Source: Pseudomonas rubra
GTDB taxonomy: Bacteria > Pseudomonadota > Gammaproteobacteria > Pseudomonadales > Pseudomonadaceae
NCBI RefSeq assembly: GCF_028656935.1
Contig: NZ_JAMDGZ010000047.1
Location: forward strand, 62,001-126,000
Direction: 5' to 3'
DNA length: 64,000 nt
A model generated the notes under the pieces. It searched no databases. It worked only from the letters and a program-made list of their open reading frames with translations, and was not told the origin of the DNA. The position numbers and the translations under genes were made by a program. Numbering within the stretch: position 1 is the stretch's first letter; the number at the start of each line of letters is the position of its first letter. Shown here in pieces: positions 1 to 9,371 of this stretch.

Positions 1-556
1 CGGCGGCACGGCCTTCCATCACGATCGGCACCCACTTCTGGATCTGCGCGTGGTCTTCGGAGTACTCCATGCCACGGAACAGCGAGCTGTGCTGCAGGGC
101 TTCATGACGCTTCTTGAGGAACTCGACGTTCTTGTCGCCCCAGACGAAGCTCATGTGCGGCACGTTGTTGATGAACGACTTGGGGTTGCTCAGCACGTTC
201 TGCTCGACCTGGTAGGCCCAGAACTGCTTGGAGATTTCGAACTGCTCGTTGACACCCACCGCCTTGCTGATGTCGATCTTGCCGTCGGCACCTTCGCTGG
301 TGTAGTTCAGCTCACAGAACGCGGAGTGGCCGGTACCGGCGTTGTTCCAGGCGTTGGAGCTTTCTTCGGCGACCTTGTCCAGGCGTTCGTAGATATCGAT
401 CGACCAACCGGGTTCCAGCTCGTTGAGGTAGGTACCCAGGCTTGCACTCATGATGCCGCCGCCGATCAGCAGCACGTCTACGGTTTTTTCGGGCTCACTG
501 GGCTTTGAGCAACCGATGACACTCAGGCACAGGAGCGTCAGCAGGATTTTTTTCAT
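1..556 (-). CDS. mqo: Malate:quinone oxidoreductase, N-terminal part (cut by window edge)
   Basis: Membrane-associated FAD enzyme that oxidises malate to oxaloacetate and passes electrons to the quinone pool. The visible 185 residues start MKKILLTLLCLSVIGC, a lipoprotein-like signal with Cys16. A Rossmann FAD-binding stretch VDVLLIGGGIMSASLG follows, then the family-typical segments ERLDKVAEESSNAWNNAGTGHSA and KVPSFVWG-like SFVWGDKNVEFLKKRH. The C-terminal two thirds lie left of position 1. The ATG at 556 has no in-frame rival nearby. Pseudomonads often carry more than one Mqo; the copy with a lipoprotein-type leader is one of these paralogues, but I cannot tell which from this fragment. Confidence 0.9.
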   Translation of the reverse strand, partial: MKKILLTLLCLSVIGCSKPSEPEKTVDVLLIGGGIMSASLGTYLNELEPGWSIDIYERLDKVAEESSNAWNNAGTGHSAFCELNYTSEGADGKIDISKAVGVNEQFEISKQFWAYQVEQNVLSNPKSFINNVPHMSFVWGDKNVEFLKKRHEALQHSSLFRGMEYSEDHAQIQKWVPIVMEGRAA

Positions 557-929
557 AGTTCAATCCAATTGAAGTGAAGTAATTGGCAATGACCGCAGGT
601 CCCGTAGTGCACGCCCGGATTCTTATTGTTGCTCGCGCAGTCCAAAGCTTAGCGTAGCGGGTGCTCAGGCAATCGGCCGGATGCACAGGCAATGGATGGC
701 GGCTGGGGTTGTTCGATGGATCGGGAACGGTCGTCACGCCAGACTCGGGGCAGCGCCGCCGGTGTCAGGGTGGCTCGCCTTAAAGCAGGAAGCGGGCCAA
801 CTTTCACAAGACCAACGGCTAATAGCTAGGACGAGTCGTCGCACCCTAACTTTAACGGTTAAGCTGGCGGCAATCCGCCACATTACCAGGCCTTTTCGAC
901 AGAATGTGGCGGATTTCCCCCTTTTCTAC
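557..929. other. Intergenic region between mqo and chemoreceptor
   Basis: This 373-bp gap must hold the mqo promoter (minus strand) and the end of the chemoreceptor transcript. It contains a TTAA-CGG-TTAA palindrome at 852-862 and a perfect 13-bp inverted repeat at 872-915, listed separately. I see no convincing gene. Confidence 0.6.
872..915. repeat. Perfect 13-bp inverted repeat with 18-nt spacer
   Basis: The left arm AATCCGCCACATT (872-884) is the exact reverse complement of AATGTGGCGGATT (903-915). It starts 15 bp beyond the chemoreceptor stop codon. The hairpin would be stable, but no T-run follows on either strand, so it is not a classical intrinsic terminator. It could protect the transcript 3' end or be a protein-binding site. 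Confidence 0.7.
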
Positions 930-2546
930 TCAGGCGCTCAACCGCGCAGTGACTTCACCGAGCTGCCCGGACAACCCGTGCAAGTGCTGCCCAGCTTGTT
1001 CAGTCTGTTGCACGGCCTGCTGGTTGGTGGTGGCAATGCGGGTGATTTCCACCAGGTTGCGCGAGATGTCTTCGGCGACGCTGGTCTGCTCTTCAGCCGC
1101 CGTGGCGATCTGCCGGTTCATGTCGCGGATCGCCTCCACCGCCACAGTGATGCGCTGCAGCATCTGCCCGGCCTGCTGCACCTGCTCGGCGCCCTCCTCG
1201 CTGCGCTGCTGCCCGCTTTCAATGGCCTTGACCGCCTCCACCGCGCCGGACTGCACGGCGCTGATGATCTGGTTGATCTCGGCAATCGACGCCGCCGTGC
1301 GCTGGGCCAGGCTACGCACCTCATCGGCGACCACGGCAAAGCCGCGTCCGGCCTCACCAGCCCTTGCTGCCTCGATCGCCGCATTGAGCGCAAGCAGGTT
1401 GGTCTGCTCGGCAATGCCGCGAATTACCTCGAGCACCTTGCCGATGCGGGCGCTGTCAGCTTCCAGGTGGCGAATTACCTTGGCCGTGCCAGCAATTTCC
1501 TGGTTGACCACGGCAATGGTATTGATCGTTGCCTGCATCACCTGCTCACCGGCCTGGGCGCTATGGTCGGCCTGGTCGGCGGCACGGGCGGCATCGGCGG
1601 CATGGCGGGCGACTTCCTGGGCAGTCGCGGACATCTCGTGCATAGCCGTCGCCACCTGATCAGTACGCTGGAACTGATCGTCGGTGCCGCGTGCCATATT
1701 GCTGGCGATACCGCGCAGCTCACCACTGGCGCCGTCCAGCTCAGCGGCGTTGCGCTGCAGGCGGCTGAAGGTGTCGGCGAGAAAATCGCGCAGGGTGTTG
1801 GCCGCCACTGCCAGCCGTCCCAGCTCATCCTGACGGTCGCTGGCGACCCGCGCCTCGAAGCGCCCTTGGCTCAACTGGGCGACATAGTCGATCAGGCCAC
1901 GGATAGGCTCGATCAGGCTGCGGTTGACCAGCCACAGGCTGAACAGCCCGACCAGCACGGCTGAGCCAAACATCACCAGCAAGCCCAGCCACACTGTGCG
2001 CTCGGCAGATTGGCTGATAGCCTTGGCGCGGGCCTGAGCATCGTTGCGCAACTGGCTGACCAGATCGCTCATCTGCTCACTGGCTGCACGGTCTACGCCC
2101 TTAACCGCCTGATCGCCCGCCACCGGATCGCCACCGGCCGCCAGAAACGCCTGCCGGCCGCGAGCGTACGCCTCACCCAACTGCCGATGGCTGGCCTTGA
2201 GCTGCTCGGCACGTGCCTTGAGCGGCGGCTCGCTGGCTTCGATCAACTGCTCAAGAATGCCCTGCACCTGTTGTTCACGGGCCAGGAATTGCTGCCAGTA
2301 TTTGTCCCGCTCAGCCGGCTGCTTGCCACGCAGCAGCACGTTCTTCCACTCCTGCACCTGGACCTTGAACTGCAGGTTGGCCTCATCGATCAACTGCGAC
2401 GCTTGTAGCGGCCCGTCAATCAATTGACCGTAGCCACGCACGCTGGACGACAGCAACTGGAAACACACCAGGGCAATCAAAAGAATCGCCACCAGGCTGC
2501 CGCCGAGCAGGGCAAGAATTTGCACTCTGAGGGATTTACGCAACAT
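930..2546 (-). CDS. Methyl-accepting chemotaxis protein
   Basis: Transmembrane chemoreceptor of 538 residues that signals to the CheA/CheW array. It has an N-terminal membrane segment (about residues 10-30), a periplasmic helical ligand-binding region of about 150 residues, and a second membrane segment (VWLGLLVMFGSAVLVGLFSLW). A HAMP linker and the cytoplasmic signalling hairpin follow, with the canonical tip sequence EAARAGEAGRGFAVVADEVR. The start chosen is the ATG at 2546 (MLRKSL), which puts the first membrane helix at the N-terminus. An ATG at 2609 would add 21 residues but has no spaced ribosome-binding site. The ligand is not predictable. Confidence 0.9.
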   Translation of the reverse strand: MLRKSLRVQILALLGGSLVAILLIALVCFQLLSSSVRGYGQLIDGPLQASQLIDEANLQFKVQVQEWKNVLLRGKQPAERDKYWQQFLAREQQVQGILEQLIEASEPPLKARAEQLKASHRQLGEAYARGRQAFLAAGGDPVAGDQAVKGVDRAASEQMSDLVSQLRNDAQARAKAISQSAERTVWLGLLVMFGSAVLVGLFSLWLVNRSLIEPIRGLIDYVAQLSQGRFEARVASDRQDELGRLAVAANTLRDFLADTFSRLQRNAAELDGASGELRGIASNMARGTDDQFQRTDQVATAMHEMSATAQEVARHAADAARAADQADHSAQAGEQVMQATINTIAVVNQEIAGTAKVIRHLEADSARIGKVLEVIRGIAEQTNLLALNAAIEAARAGEAGRGFAVVADEVRSLAQRTAASIAEINQIISAVQSGAVEAVKAIESGQQRSEEGAEQVQQAGQMLQRITVAVEAIRDMNRQIATAAEEQTSVAEDISRNLVEITRIATTNQQAVQQTEQAGQHLHGLSGQLGEVTARLSA

Positions 2547-2644
2547 CAAAAGAGTTCCGGAACAAGGAATGAGGGAGCGGCGCACGCGGCGCCAACCAAA
2601 CAAAGACATCCCTGTCCTCGTTCACTGGCCACTGACGGCAGGCC

Positions 2645-2675
2645 AAAAAAAAGCTGCCATCGATCGATAGCAGCC
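2645..2675 (-). terminator. Intrinsic terminator downstream of the unknown gene
   Basis: On the minus strand GCTGCTATCGATCGATGGCAGC folds into a hairpin followed by eight T. It lies about 120 bp past the stop of the 488-residue unknown protein and upstream of the chemoreceptor, so it separates the two transcripts. Confidence 0.8.
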
Positions 2676-2796
2676 ATGTTCAAGCATTACGCAACAACAG
2701 TTGATACAGATAGTCTCAAGGGATTGCTACAGAAATGTGACAACCACAAGGACTTTGTCACAAATCCGTAATTTTGCTGCGGCGCCCTGCAACTCA

Positions 2797-4263
2797 CTAG
2801 CCCGGCTGACCAGTACCTGCTTCGGGATCTCCTGGAGGCTGGGGCGGTTTACGATAGTGTTGTGCACCGACCATGAGCGGGTATTGTCCGCCGGCAATAA
2901 CCGCGACCAAGGCATCACGCACCGCCAGAATTTGTGCCTGGCTCAGGTTCGTCGCCGTGATGAAGGGCGCCAGCATGTCATCGAGCAGGTAACTATTGGT
3001 CGATGCACTGCCCCCCAACGAGTACTTGCCCAGTAGGCGCTGCACGAGGTCGCCGCGCGTGGGTAACGCGGCCACCAATGACAAACGCACATCCTGGCGC
3101 GCCTCTGATGAGGACGCAAGGTAGCGCCAAGCGTGGATGAACAGCCCGCCCGCCGTCGAGGAGGCGAAGCTCAATACGCCATAGGACAAATCCGCCAGCG
3201 GCTGCCAACCGAGCCCCTGAGCGCCCTGCCCCGCGCCCGAAGAACTGGCACCATAAGCGCTGGCCTGGCGTGCAGCCATTGTATTGATGACCGATGAAGC
3301 AGTAATCATGGCCGCAGCACGGGCATTCAACGCGTTGGCGTTATCTTGCACGCGAAGCCAGGAATGAATGCCCTCACTCAAGGTCGCATAGACCAGGTTG
3401 TAGGCAGCCAGAGTCGACGCCAACGTCGCGAGCGAACCGTTGATGCCGGCAGCGACCATAACTCCCGAGCCGATGAGCAAACACGTCCCGCGTGAGAGAT
3501 TGGATGTGCCAGTCGCTACACCATCCAGGTTATCACGCAACATTCCTGCCGCACCAAGCAACAGTGGTAAAGAACCTGCCACTGCGCCTAGCGTCGTACG
3601 CGCTGCCATGCTGGCCTGGCCGCTGTGCAAGGCACTTTCGATGGCATAGGCAACCGCCTGCCTGACAAAGGCAGGCAAACCGACGCTGATGAAAGATTGC
3701 AGTGCAAGGTTGGCGGCATTCGATAGGCGCCGCGCTGCGGGGGCCTCGAAATCATTGTGGGCAATACGTTCGAGCGCCTTGAGTACGTTACTCAAGCGAC
3801 CTGCTACAGCGGACTCCTGGAAACAGGCCGGCTCCTCGGCACTGAAATGAGCATAGGCATCAAAGTACTCATCCTGCGATGGGCTCTCAGACAGACTGCA
3901 GCGCACATCAACGCCCCCTTCCCCCACCTCCTCAAGCGCATCTTCAAAGACCTCACACAGTTCACGGGCAGACGTGCCCTGCTCACCGTAACCACAGTCG
4001 TTCTGTCCCTCCTCACTCAGGTATGCCTGAATGCTGGCACTCAACGCCTCGACTGCGTGCTCGACCTGGAGCTCGTGAAACGCAGCACGCATGTGTTGTG
4101 ATTGCTCCAGCACCCTGTCGAGCGCCAGCGCACTATCGAGCGTCTCGAGAACGCTCGTGCCAATAGCACTGGCCAACGCCTCGGGAATCGCCGGCACAGT
4201 CAATTCCCGAATTACCCAAGGACACCTCTCTTGCGCATCTGTTTGCGGTTGAACGTCGCTCAT
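2797..4263 (-). CDS. Unknown 488-residue protein; candidate type III secreted substrate, related to 38002-39228
   Basis: No known family recognised. From the ATG at 4263 (ribosome-binding site GGGAG five bases upstream) the protein is 488 residues. Residues 1-175 are polar and helical, residues 185-375 form an Ala/Gly/Leu/Ser-rich hydrophobic core (for example SLPLLLGAAG at 231-240), and the tail is Pro/Gly-rich. No Sec signal peptide is visible; residues 1-20 are polar, as is common for type III substrates. Size class, layout and the ALPLLL-type core resemble the last gene of the T3SS cluster (38002-39228). The gene stands 34 kb from that cluster, 142 bp after an ABC exporter on the same strand, with its own terminator. 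Function as a secreted or membrane-inserting effector is inference; the similarity may be partly compositional. Confidence 0.6.
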   Translation of the reverse strand: MSDVQPQTDAQERCPWVIRELTVPAIPEALASAIGTSVLETLDSALALDRVLEQSQHMRAAFHELQVEHAVEALSASIQAYLSEEGQNDCGYGEQGTSARELCEVFEDALEEVGEGGVDVRCSLSESPSQDEYFDAYAHFSAEEPACFQESAVAGRLSNVLKALERIAHNDFEAPAARRLSNAANLALQSFISVGLPAFVRQAVAYAIESALHSGQASMAARTTLGAVAGSLPLLLGAAGMLRDNLDGVATGTSNLSRGTCLLIGSGVMVAAGINGSLATLASTLAAYNLVYATLSEGIHSWLRVQDNANALNARAAAMITASSVINTMAARQASAYGASSSGAGQGAQGLGWQPLADLSYGVLSFASSTAGGLFIHAWRYLASSSEARQDVRLSLVAALPTRGDLVQRLLGKYSLGGSASTNSYLLDDMLAPFITATNLSQAQILAVRDALVAVIAGGQYPLMVGAQHYRKPPQPPGDPEAGTGQPG

Positions 4264-4405
4264 CGGGAACTCCCGATGAATGACTTGAGGTGAGAGTAGA
4301 TGGATGCCCATACGCGTCTTTAGATATACCGATTGGAAGTGTGATAACTGGAACTGATACCCCTCAGGGGATGCTAAAGAAACCGTGATGGTCGGCGCGG
4401 CGCAA

Positions 4406-6178
4406 TCACAGTTGTGTAACAACATTGAACTGCAACGCCGCCAGCCGTGCATACAACGGACTCTCGACAATCAACTGGCGATGAGTGCCAATGGCCACCA
4501 ACCTGCCTTGATCGATCACCGCAATACGGTCGGCGTGCTGCACCGTGGCCAGCCGGTGGGCGATCACCAGGGTGGTGCGTCCGCTCATCAAGGTCGGCAG
4601 GGCCTGCTGGATCAGGTGCTCGCTCTGGGCGTCGAGGGCGCTGGTGGCTTCGTCGAGTAACAGGATCGGCGCATCCACCAGCAACGCCCGGGCAATCGCC
4701 AGGCGTTGGCGCTGCCCGCCCGAGAGACCCAGGCCAGCATCGCCCAGGTGGGTCTGGTAACCCTTGGGCAATTGCAGAATGAACTCATGGGCATGGGCAC
4801 TACGGGCCGCCGCCTCGACCTGCTCGACCGTGGCATCGGCACGCCCGTAACGGATGTTGTCTTCCACCGTACCGAAGAACAGTGCCGGGCTCTGCGCCAC
4901 CAGGGCAAAGTGACGGCGCAGGTCCTGGGGATCGAGGCGACTGATGTCCTGCCCGTCGAGCAGGATGCACCCCTGCTGCGGGTCGTAAAACCGCAGCAAC
5001 AGGTCGAACAGCGTCGACTTGCCCGCCCCCGACGGTCCGACCAGAGCCAGGGTTTCTCCTGGCTCGACAGTCAGGCTCAGGCCATCGATGGCCGGTGGCG
5101 TCGGCCGTGACGGGTAGGCAAAGCCTACGGCCTGCAACTCGACACGCCCGCTGACCCGCGTTGCTGAACGTTGCAGGCCCTGAGTCGGGGCGATAATTTC
5201 GCTGCTCGCCGCCAGCAGCTCGCCAATTCGCTCGGCAGCCCCCGCCGCCCGTTGCAGCTCACCGATCACTTCACTGAGGGTGCCGAAGGCGCTGCCGACG
5301 ATGAGGCTGTAAAACACAAAAGCGGCCAGCTCACCGCCGGAAATACGCCCGGCAATCACGTCCATGCCGCCGACCCAGAGCATCACACCCACCGCGCCAA
5401 GCACCAGCACGATCACCAGGGTGATCAGCCAGGCGCGCTGGAGGATGCGCTGACGGGCCACCTCGAAGGCCGCCTCGACGGTGGTGCCGAACCGTCGCTG
5501 GTCAGTGGCCTGGTGATTGTAGGCTTGCACGGTCTTGATCTGCCCGAGGGTTTCAGCCACGTAGCTGCCGACATCGGCAACCCGGTCCTGACTTTGCCGC
5601 GACAGGCTGCGCACGCGCCGACCAAAGATCAGGATCGGCGCCAGCACCAGCGGCAAGGCCAGCACCACGATACTGGTGAGCTTGGGGTTGGTGACAAACA
5701 GCAGGACGATCCCGCCCAGCACCATCAAGGCATTGCGCAAAAACAGCGACAGCGACGAGCCGATCACCGACTGCAGCAAGGTGGTATCGGCGGTCAGCCG
5801 CGACTGGATTTCCGAGCTGCGATTGCTCTCGAAAAAACCCGGGTGCAGGTAGATCAGGTGATCGAACACCTGCTGGCGAATGTCGGCAACACAGCGTTCA
5901 CCGATCCATGACACCAGGTAGAAGCGGCTGAAGGTGCCGATCGCCAGGGCCAGCACCAGCAGCAGGAACAAGCCGATGGACTGGTTCAGCAAGTGCGGCG
6001 ACTGGGTCATGAAGCCCTGATCGACCAGCAGACGGATACCCTGGCCCATCGACAGCGTGATGGCTGCGGTAATGATCAGTGCCAGCAACGCCAGCAACGC
6101 CTGTTTACGGTAGGGATAAATGAAGCGCCAGCCCAGGCGCAGAGCCTGGCGTTGGCGCGAAGAAAACCGGTTGAGCAT
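4406..6178 (-). CDS. MsbA-like ABC exporter (membrane + ATPase half-transporter)
   Basis: Half-size ABC exporter of 590 residues that would act as a homodimer in the inner membrane. An N-terminal six-helix membrane domain spans about residues 25-320. The nucleotide-binding domain has Walker A GPSGAGKST, signature LSGGQRQRLAIARAL, Walker B ILLLDEATSALD and the switch histidine in IAHRL. It is related to MsbA and multidrug exporters; the substrate is not evident. The neighbouring unknown gene starts 142 bp downstream on the same strand, so limited co-transcription is possible. Confidence 0.9.
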   Translation of the reverse strand: MLNRFSSRQRQALRLGWRFIYPYRKQALLALLALIITAAITLSMGQGIRLLVDQGFMTQSPHLLNQSIGLFLLLVLALAIGTFSRFYLVSWIGERCVADIRQQVFDHLIYLHPGFFESNRSSEIQSRLTADTTLLQSVIGSSLSLFLRNALMVLGGIVLLFVTNPKLTSIVVLALPLVLAPILIFGRRVRSLSRQSQDRVADVGSYVAETLGQIKTVQAYNHQATDQRRFGTTVEAAFEVARQRILQRAWLITLVIVLVLGAVGVMLWVGGMDVIAGRISGGELAAFVFYSLIVGSAFGTLSEVIGELQRAAGAAERIGELLAASSEIIAPTQGLQRSATRVSGRVELQAVGFAYPSRPTPPAIDGLSLTVEPGETLALVGPSGAGKSTLFDLLLRFYDPQQGCILLDGQDISRLDPQDLRRHFALVAQSPALFFGTVEDNIRYGRADATVEQVEAAARSAHAHEFILQLPKGYQTHLGDAGLGLSGGQRQRLAIARALLVDAPILLLDEATSALDAQSEHLIQQALPTLMSGRTTLVIAHRLATVQHADRIAVIDQGRLVAIGTHRQLIVESPLYARLAALQFNVVTQL

Positions 6179-6455
6179 GGAATACGCCGTTTGTCCGCTG
6201 TTTGCAGCAGCCTACACCGGACCGCAGGTCCTGCGCCAAGGAACTCCGGGCACAAATCAAACGTCGGAATCAGAACCTGAATATGTAAGACCCAGGCCAC
6301 AGCCGACTAGACCGTTTCGGTCTAAAGTACTACTGGAGCTTTACTCGGCTTTCTGGTGGACTGCAGAGATCGCACAGTGATAATTAAAAGAGCTGTCACA
6401 GGCCGGTCACGAGGCGATTCTAGTCTGAGCTTGCAACCTGATGAGGAGACAGGAA

Positions 6456-6635
6456 ATGAGCTTGCAACAAGGCAATACCCAACCCCAGCCAAAAACCGCA
6501 CCGAACCCGCAGGCACCTGTCGGCGGCTCTATCATCGGCCCGGATGGTAACGAGATCATCATCACCGAAGAGATGGTCCAGCGCGCCTGCAAGCAGTTGG
6601 AAGATAGCCGCAAAGAGCCCGCCAAGAAAGACTGA
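6456..6635 (+). CDS. Small conserved-type hypothetical protein (59 aa)
   Basis: No known function. The ATG at 6456 follows a strong Shine-Dalgarno (AGGAGACAGGAA), and the gene ends just before an intrinsic terminator, so it is a complete single-gene transcription unit. The protein is Gln/Pro-rich at the N-terminus (residues 1-25), then has a compact segment SIIGPDGNEIIITEEMVQRA and a charged tail. It looks soluble and has no signal peptide. It is transcribed divergently from the ABC exporter. Confidence 0.75.
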   Translation: MSLQQGNTQPQPKTAPNPQAPVGGSIIGPDGNEIIITEEMVQRACKQLEDSRKEPAKKD

Positions 6636-6652
6636 CCCCTCCGAATTACCTG

Positions 6653-6676
6653 ACCCGGCGCTAGCGCCGGGTTTTT
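6653..6676 (+). terminator. Intrinsic terminator after the 59-aa gene
   Basis: ACCCGGCG-CTAG-CGCCGGGT is a near-perfect hairpin immediately followed by a T-run on the plus strand, 17 bp after the stop codon. Confidence 0.9.
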
Positions 6677-6688
6677 ACTGCCCGCGAT

Positions 6689-7831
6689 TTACACCAACAC
6701 GCCGCCCAGGGCCCGGACCATCTGCGCCAACTCGGGCGCCTCGCCATACAGACGCACAGCCAGGCCCTCAATCTCGCGGCGTGGCGGGTAATGCTTGCGC
6801 AGGTTGTCGAAAGCGGTCTTCTGCCGAACCGGATCACAACTCAAGCTACGACGAAAATCGGCATCGTCACGGCGCGGGTCATACACCGCACGGCACAAGG
6901 TGGCCAGGGCCCAGGTCGGATCAGTCTCGGCCTGCAAGGCGAGTTCGCCCAGCCACGGCTGTGGCAGCAGGTCATTCAACTGCACCTGGGCAGGCTCGCC
7001 ACGCCAGGCGCAGAACGCCTGATAGATCTGCGCCGTGCCGCGCTGCTTGCCGTCCAGACTGTAGCCGGCGATATGCGGGGTGGCGATCACGCAGAGGTCG
7101 GCCAGAGCCAGGTCGACCTGGGGCTCGCCTTCCCAGACGTCGAGCACCGCCTGGATATCATCGCGCTCACGCAGCAGCTGGCGCAGGGCCTGGTTGTCGA
7201 CCACCGGGCCGCGGCTGGCGTTGATCAACCAGGCACCCGGGCGCAGACGGGCCAGTTGCGCCTGGCCAAGCAAATGCCAGGTTGGCAACTCGCCATTGCG
7301 GGTCAGCGGTGTGTGCAGGCTGATCACATCGCACTGCTCGAGGATCCGTTCCAGGCTCACATAATCGCCGCCTTCGCGCGCTTGACGCAGCGGATCACAG
7401 ACCAGCACCTGCCAGCCCAGACCACGCAGTACCTCGACCAGACGCCCACCGACTTCACCCGCACCCACCACCCCATAGGTACGCGCCGGCAAGCTGGCAC
7501 CGTCCAGCTCGGCCAGGGTCAGCAGGCTGCCGAGCACATAGTCGACCACTCCACGGGCATTGCAGCCCGGCGCGCTGGACCAGTGAATCCCCGCCTGCTC
7601 GAAGTAATCCAGGGCCAGGTGATCGGTACCGATGGTGCAGGTGCCCACGAACTTCACCTTGCTGCCATCAAGCAGGGCCTGGTCGACCCTGGTCACCGAA
7701 CGCACCAGCAACACGTCGGCGTCTTTCACACAGCTCGCATCGATAGCGCGCCCTGGATAGCGGCGGATTTCGCCGAAACCGGCAAAAAAAGCATCGAGCA
7801 GAGGAATATTCTCGTCAGCAACAATCAGCAT
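6689..7831 (-). CDS. pdxB: Erythronate-4-phosphate dehydrogenase
   Basis: Second step of the DXP-dependent pyridoxal 5'-phosphate pathway: oxidises 4-phosphoerythronate. The protein has 380 residues, the normal PdxB length, and starts MLIVADENIPLLDAFF. It has the D-2-hydroxyacid dehydrogenase fold with an NAD-binding loop GVVGAGEVGGRLVEVL, catalytic-region motif LINASRGPVVDNQAL and PHIAGYSLDGK containing the active-site His. The C-terminal PdxB-specific dimerisation domain is present. It is divergent from the MATE pump gene. Confidence 0.95.
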   Translation of the reverse strand: MLIVADENIPLLDAFFAGFGEIRRYPGRAIDASCVKDADVLLVRSVTRVDQALLDGSKVKFVGTCTIGTDHLALDYFEQAGIHWSSAPGCNARGVVDYVLGSLLTLAELDGASLPARTYGVVGAGEVGGRLVEVLRGLGWQVLVCDPLRQAREGGDYVSLERILEQCDVISLHTPLTRNGELPTWHLLGQAQLARLRPGAWLINASRGPVVDNQALRQLLRERDDIQAVLDVWEGEPQVDLALADLCVIATPHIAGYSLDGKQRGTAQIYQAFCAWRGEPAQVQLNDLLPQPWLGELALQAETDPTWALATLCRAVYDPRRDDADFRRSLSCDPVRQKTAFDNLRKHYPPRREIEGLAVRLYGEAPELAQMVRALGGVLV

Positions 7832-7973
7832 GGCGCTCTCCTATCAGGGTGCGCAGTGTAGGCCGATACGACCGGGCTGTTCCAGATGCAGGCAAGGTTC
7901 CTGACTGTTGCGTCAAGGCGTAGACTAGTCGGCTTTGCCCATCTTTACTGTGGACGCCTGCCTTGTGACACCG

Positions 7974-9371
7974 ATGACCGCCGATACCCCCACCCCTGCC
8001 CTGTCGCGCTCGACGCGGATCCGCACCGAGCTGCGCGGCCTGCTGATGCTGGCAACGCCGATCATCATTGCCCAGTTGGCGACCACCGCCATGGGCTTTG
8101 TCGATGCGGTGATGGCCGGCCGGGTCAGCCCGCGCGACCTGGCCGCGGTGGCTCTGGGCAACTCGATCTGGATCCCGGTGTACTTGCTGATGACCGGCAC
8201 CCTGCTGGCGACCACGCCCAAGGTCGCCCAGCGCTTTGGCGCCGACCAGCATGCCGAGATCGGCCCACTGGTGCGCCAGGCTTTGTGGCTGGCTGCAAGC
8301 GTCGGCCTGATTGGCAGTGGCCTGCTGCTCAGCGCCGAACCGATCCTTGAAGTGATGAAGGTCGACCCGCAATTGGTGGCGCCGAGCATGGGTTATTTGC
8401 AGGGCATCGCCTTCGGCTTCCCCGGTGTCGCCCTTTACTACGTATTGCGCTGCTACAGCGACGCCCTGGGCCGCACCCGGCCAAGCATGGTCATCGGCTT
8501 GTCCGGCCTGTTGCTTAACATTCCGTTGAACTACGTGCTGATCTACGGCCACTTTGGCCTGCCGGCCCTGGGTGGCGTCGGTTGCGGCTGGGCCAGTGGC
8601 ATCGTCATGTGGTTCATGGCCCTGGGCATGGCCGCCTGGACCCGCTGGGCCCCGGCCTACGCCCAGAGCCGGGTGCTGGTGCGTTTCGAGCGCCCGCAAT
8701 GGCCGGTGATCAAGCGCCTGGTCGGCGTCGGTTTGCCAATTGGTATCGCGGTGTTCGCCGAGTCGAGCATCTTCGCGGTGATAGCCCTGCTGATCGGCAG
8801 CCTCGGCCCGACCGTGGTGGCCGGGCACCAGATTGCCCTGAACATCAGCTCGCTGCTGTTCATGATTCCATATTCGCTGGGGATGGCGGTGACCGTACGC
8901 GTCGGCCAGGCCGTCGGCGCCGGGATGCCTCGCCAGGCGCGCTTTGCTGCCTTGGTCGGGCTGGGCGCAGCGCTGGTGTTTGCGTGCTTCTCGGCCAGTT
9001 TGATCCTGCTCATGCGCGAGCCGATCGCCTCGATCTACACCCCCGACACGGCGGTCATCCAGATTGCCGCGATGCTGATCGTCTACGCCGCGCTGTATCA
9101 GTTCTCCGACGCCATCCAGGTGATCGCCGCCGGTGCCCTGCGCGGTTACCAGGACACCCGGGTGACCATGATCCTGACCCTGTTCGCCTATTGGGGCATC
9201 GGCTTGCCGGTGGGCTACCTGCTGGGGCTGACCGATCTGTTCGGTCCGGCCAGCGGCCCGAATGGCCTGTGGGAAGGCCTGATTGCCGGCCTCACGTGCG
9301 CGGCGCTGATGCTGGCGATTCGCCTGGCGCGCAGCAGCGCCAAGCACATTCGCCGCGCCGAAAAGCGTTAG
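7974..9371 (+). CDS. norM: MATE-family multidrug efflux pump (NorM/PmpM type)
   Basis: Cation-coupled multidrug antiporter of the inner membrane. It has 465 residues with twelve predicted membrane helices in two repeated halves (about residues 20-225 and 245-450). Family motifs include the N-terminal PIIIAQLATTAMGFVDAVMAG and the equivalent GLPIGIAVFAESSIF in the second half. The gene order next to tusA and pdxB is typical of pseudomonads. The ATG at 7974 is chosen; a GTG nine bases upstream is possible, as neither has a strong ribosome-binding site. Its stop overlaps that of tusA by a few bases (convergent). Confidence 0.9.
   Translation: MTADTPTPALSRSTRIRTELRGLLMLATPIIIAQLATTAMGFVDAVMAGRVSPRDLAAVALGNSIWIPVYLLMTGTLLATTPKVAQRFGADQHAEIGPLVRQALWLAASVGLIGSGLLLSAEPILEVMKVDPQLVAPSMGYLQGIAFGFPGVALYYVLRCYSDALGRTRPSMVIGLSGLLLNIPLNYVLIYGHFGLPALGGVGCGWASGIVMWFMALGMAAWTRWAPAYAQSRVLVRFERPQWPVIKRLVGVGLPIGIAVFAESSIFAVIALLIGSLGPTVVAGHQIALNISSLLFMIPYSLGMAVTVRVGQAVGAGMPRQARFAALVGLGAALVFACFSASLILLMREPIASIYTPDTAVIQIAAMLIVYAALYQFSDAIQVIAAGALRGYQDTRVTMILTLFAYWGIGLPVGYLLGLTDLFGPASGPNGLWEGLIAGLTCAALMLAIRLARSSAKHIRRAEKR

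Noticed and set aside
681..1964. 427-codon plus-strand frame over the chemoreceptor
   Set aside because: Complement of the MCP signalling domain; its product has no recognisable motif.
4264..4405. Possible hrp box (GGAACC-N16-CCAC) upstream of the lone unknown gene
   Set aside because: Only a GGAACT on the wrong strand was found, without the second half; the T3SS here is not of the HrpL-controlled type.
7815..9347. 510-codon minus-strand frame over the MATE gene
   Set aside because: Antisense shadow; the plus-strand frame encodes a clear twelve-helix MATE transporter.
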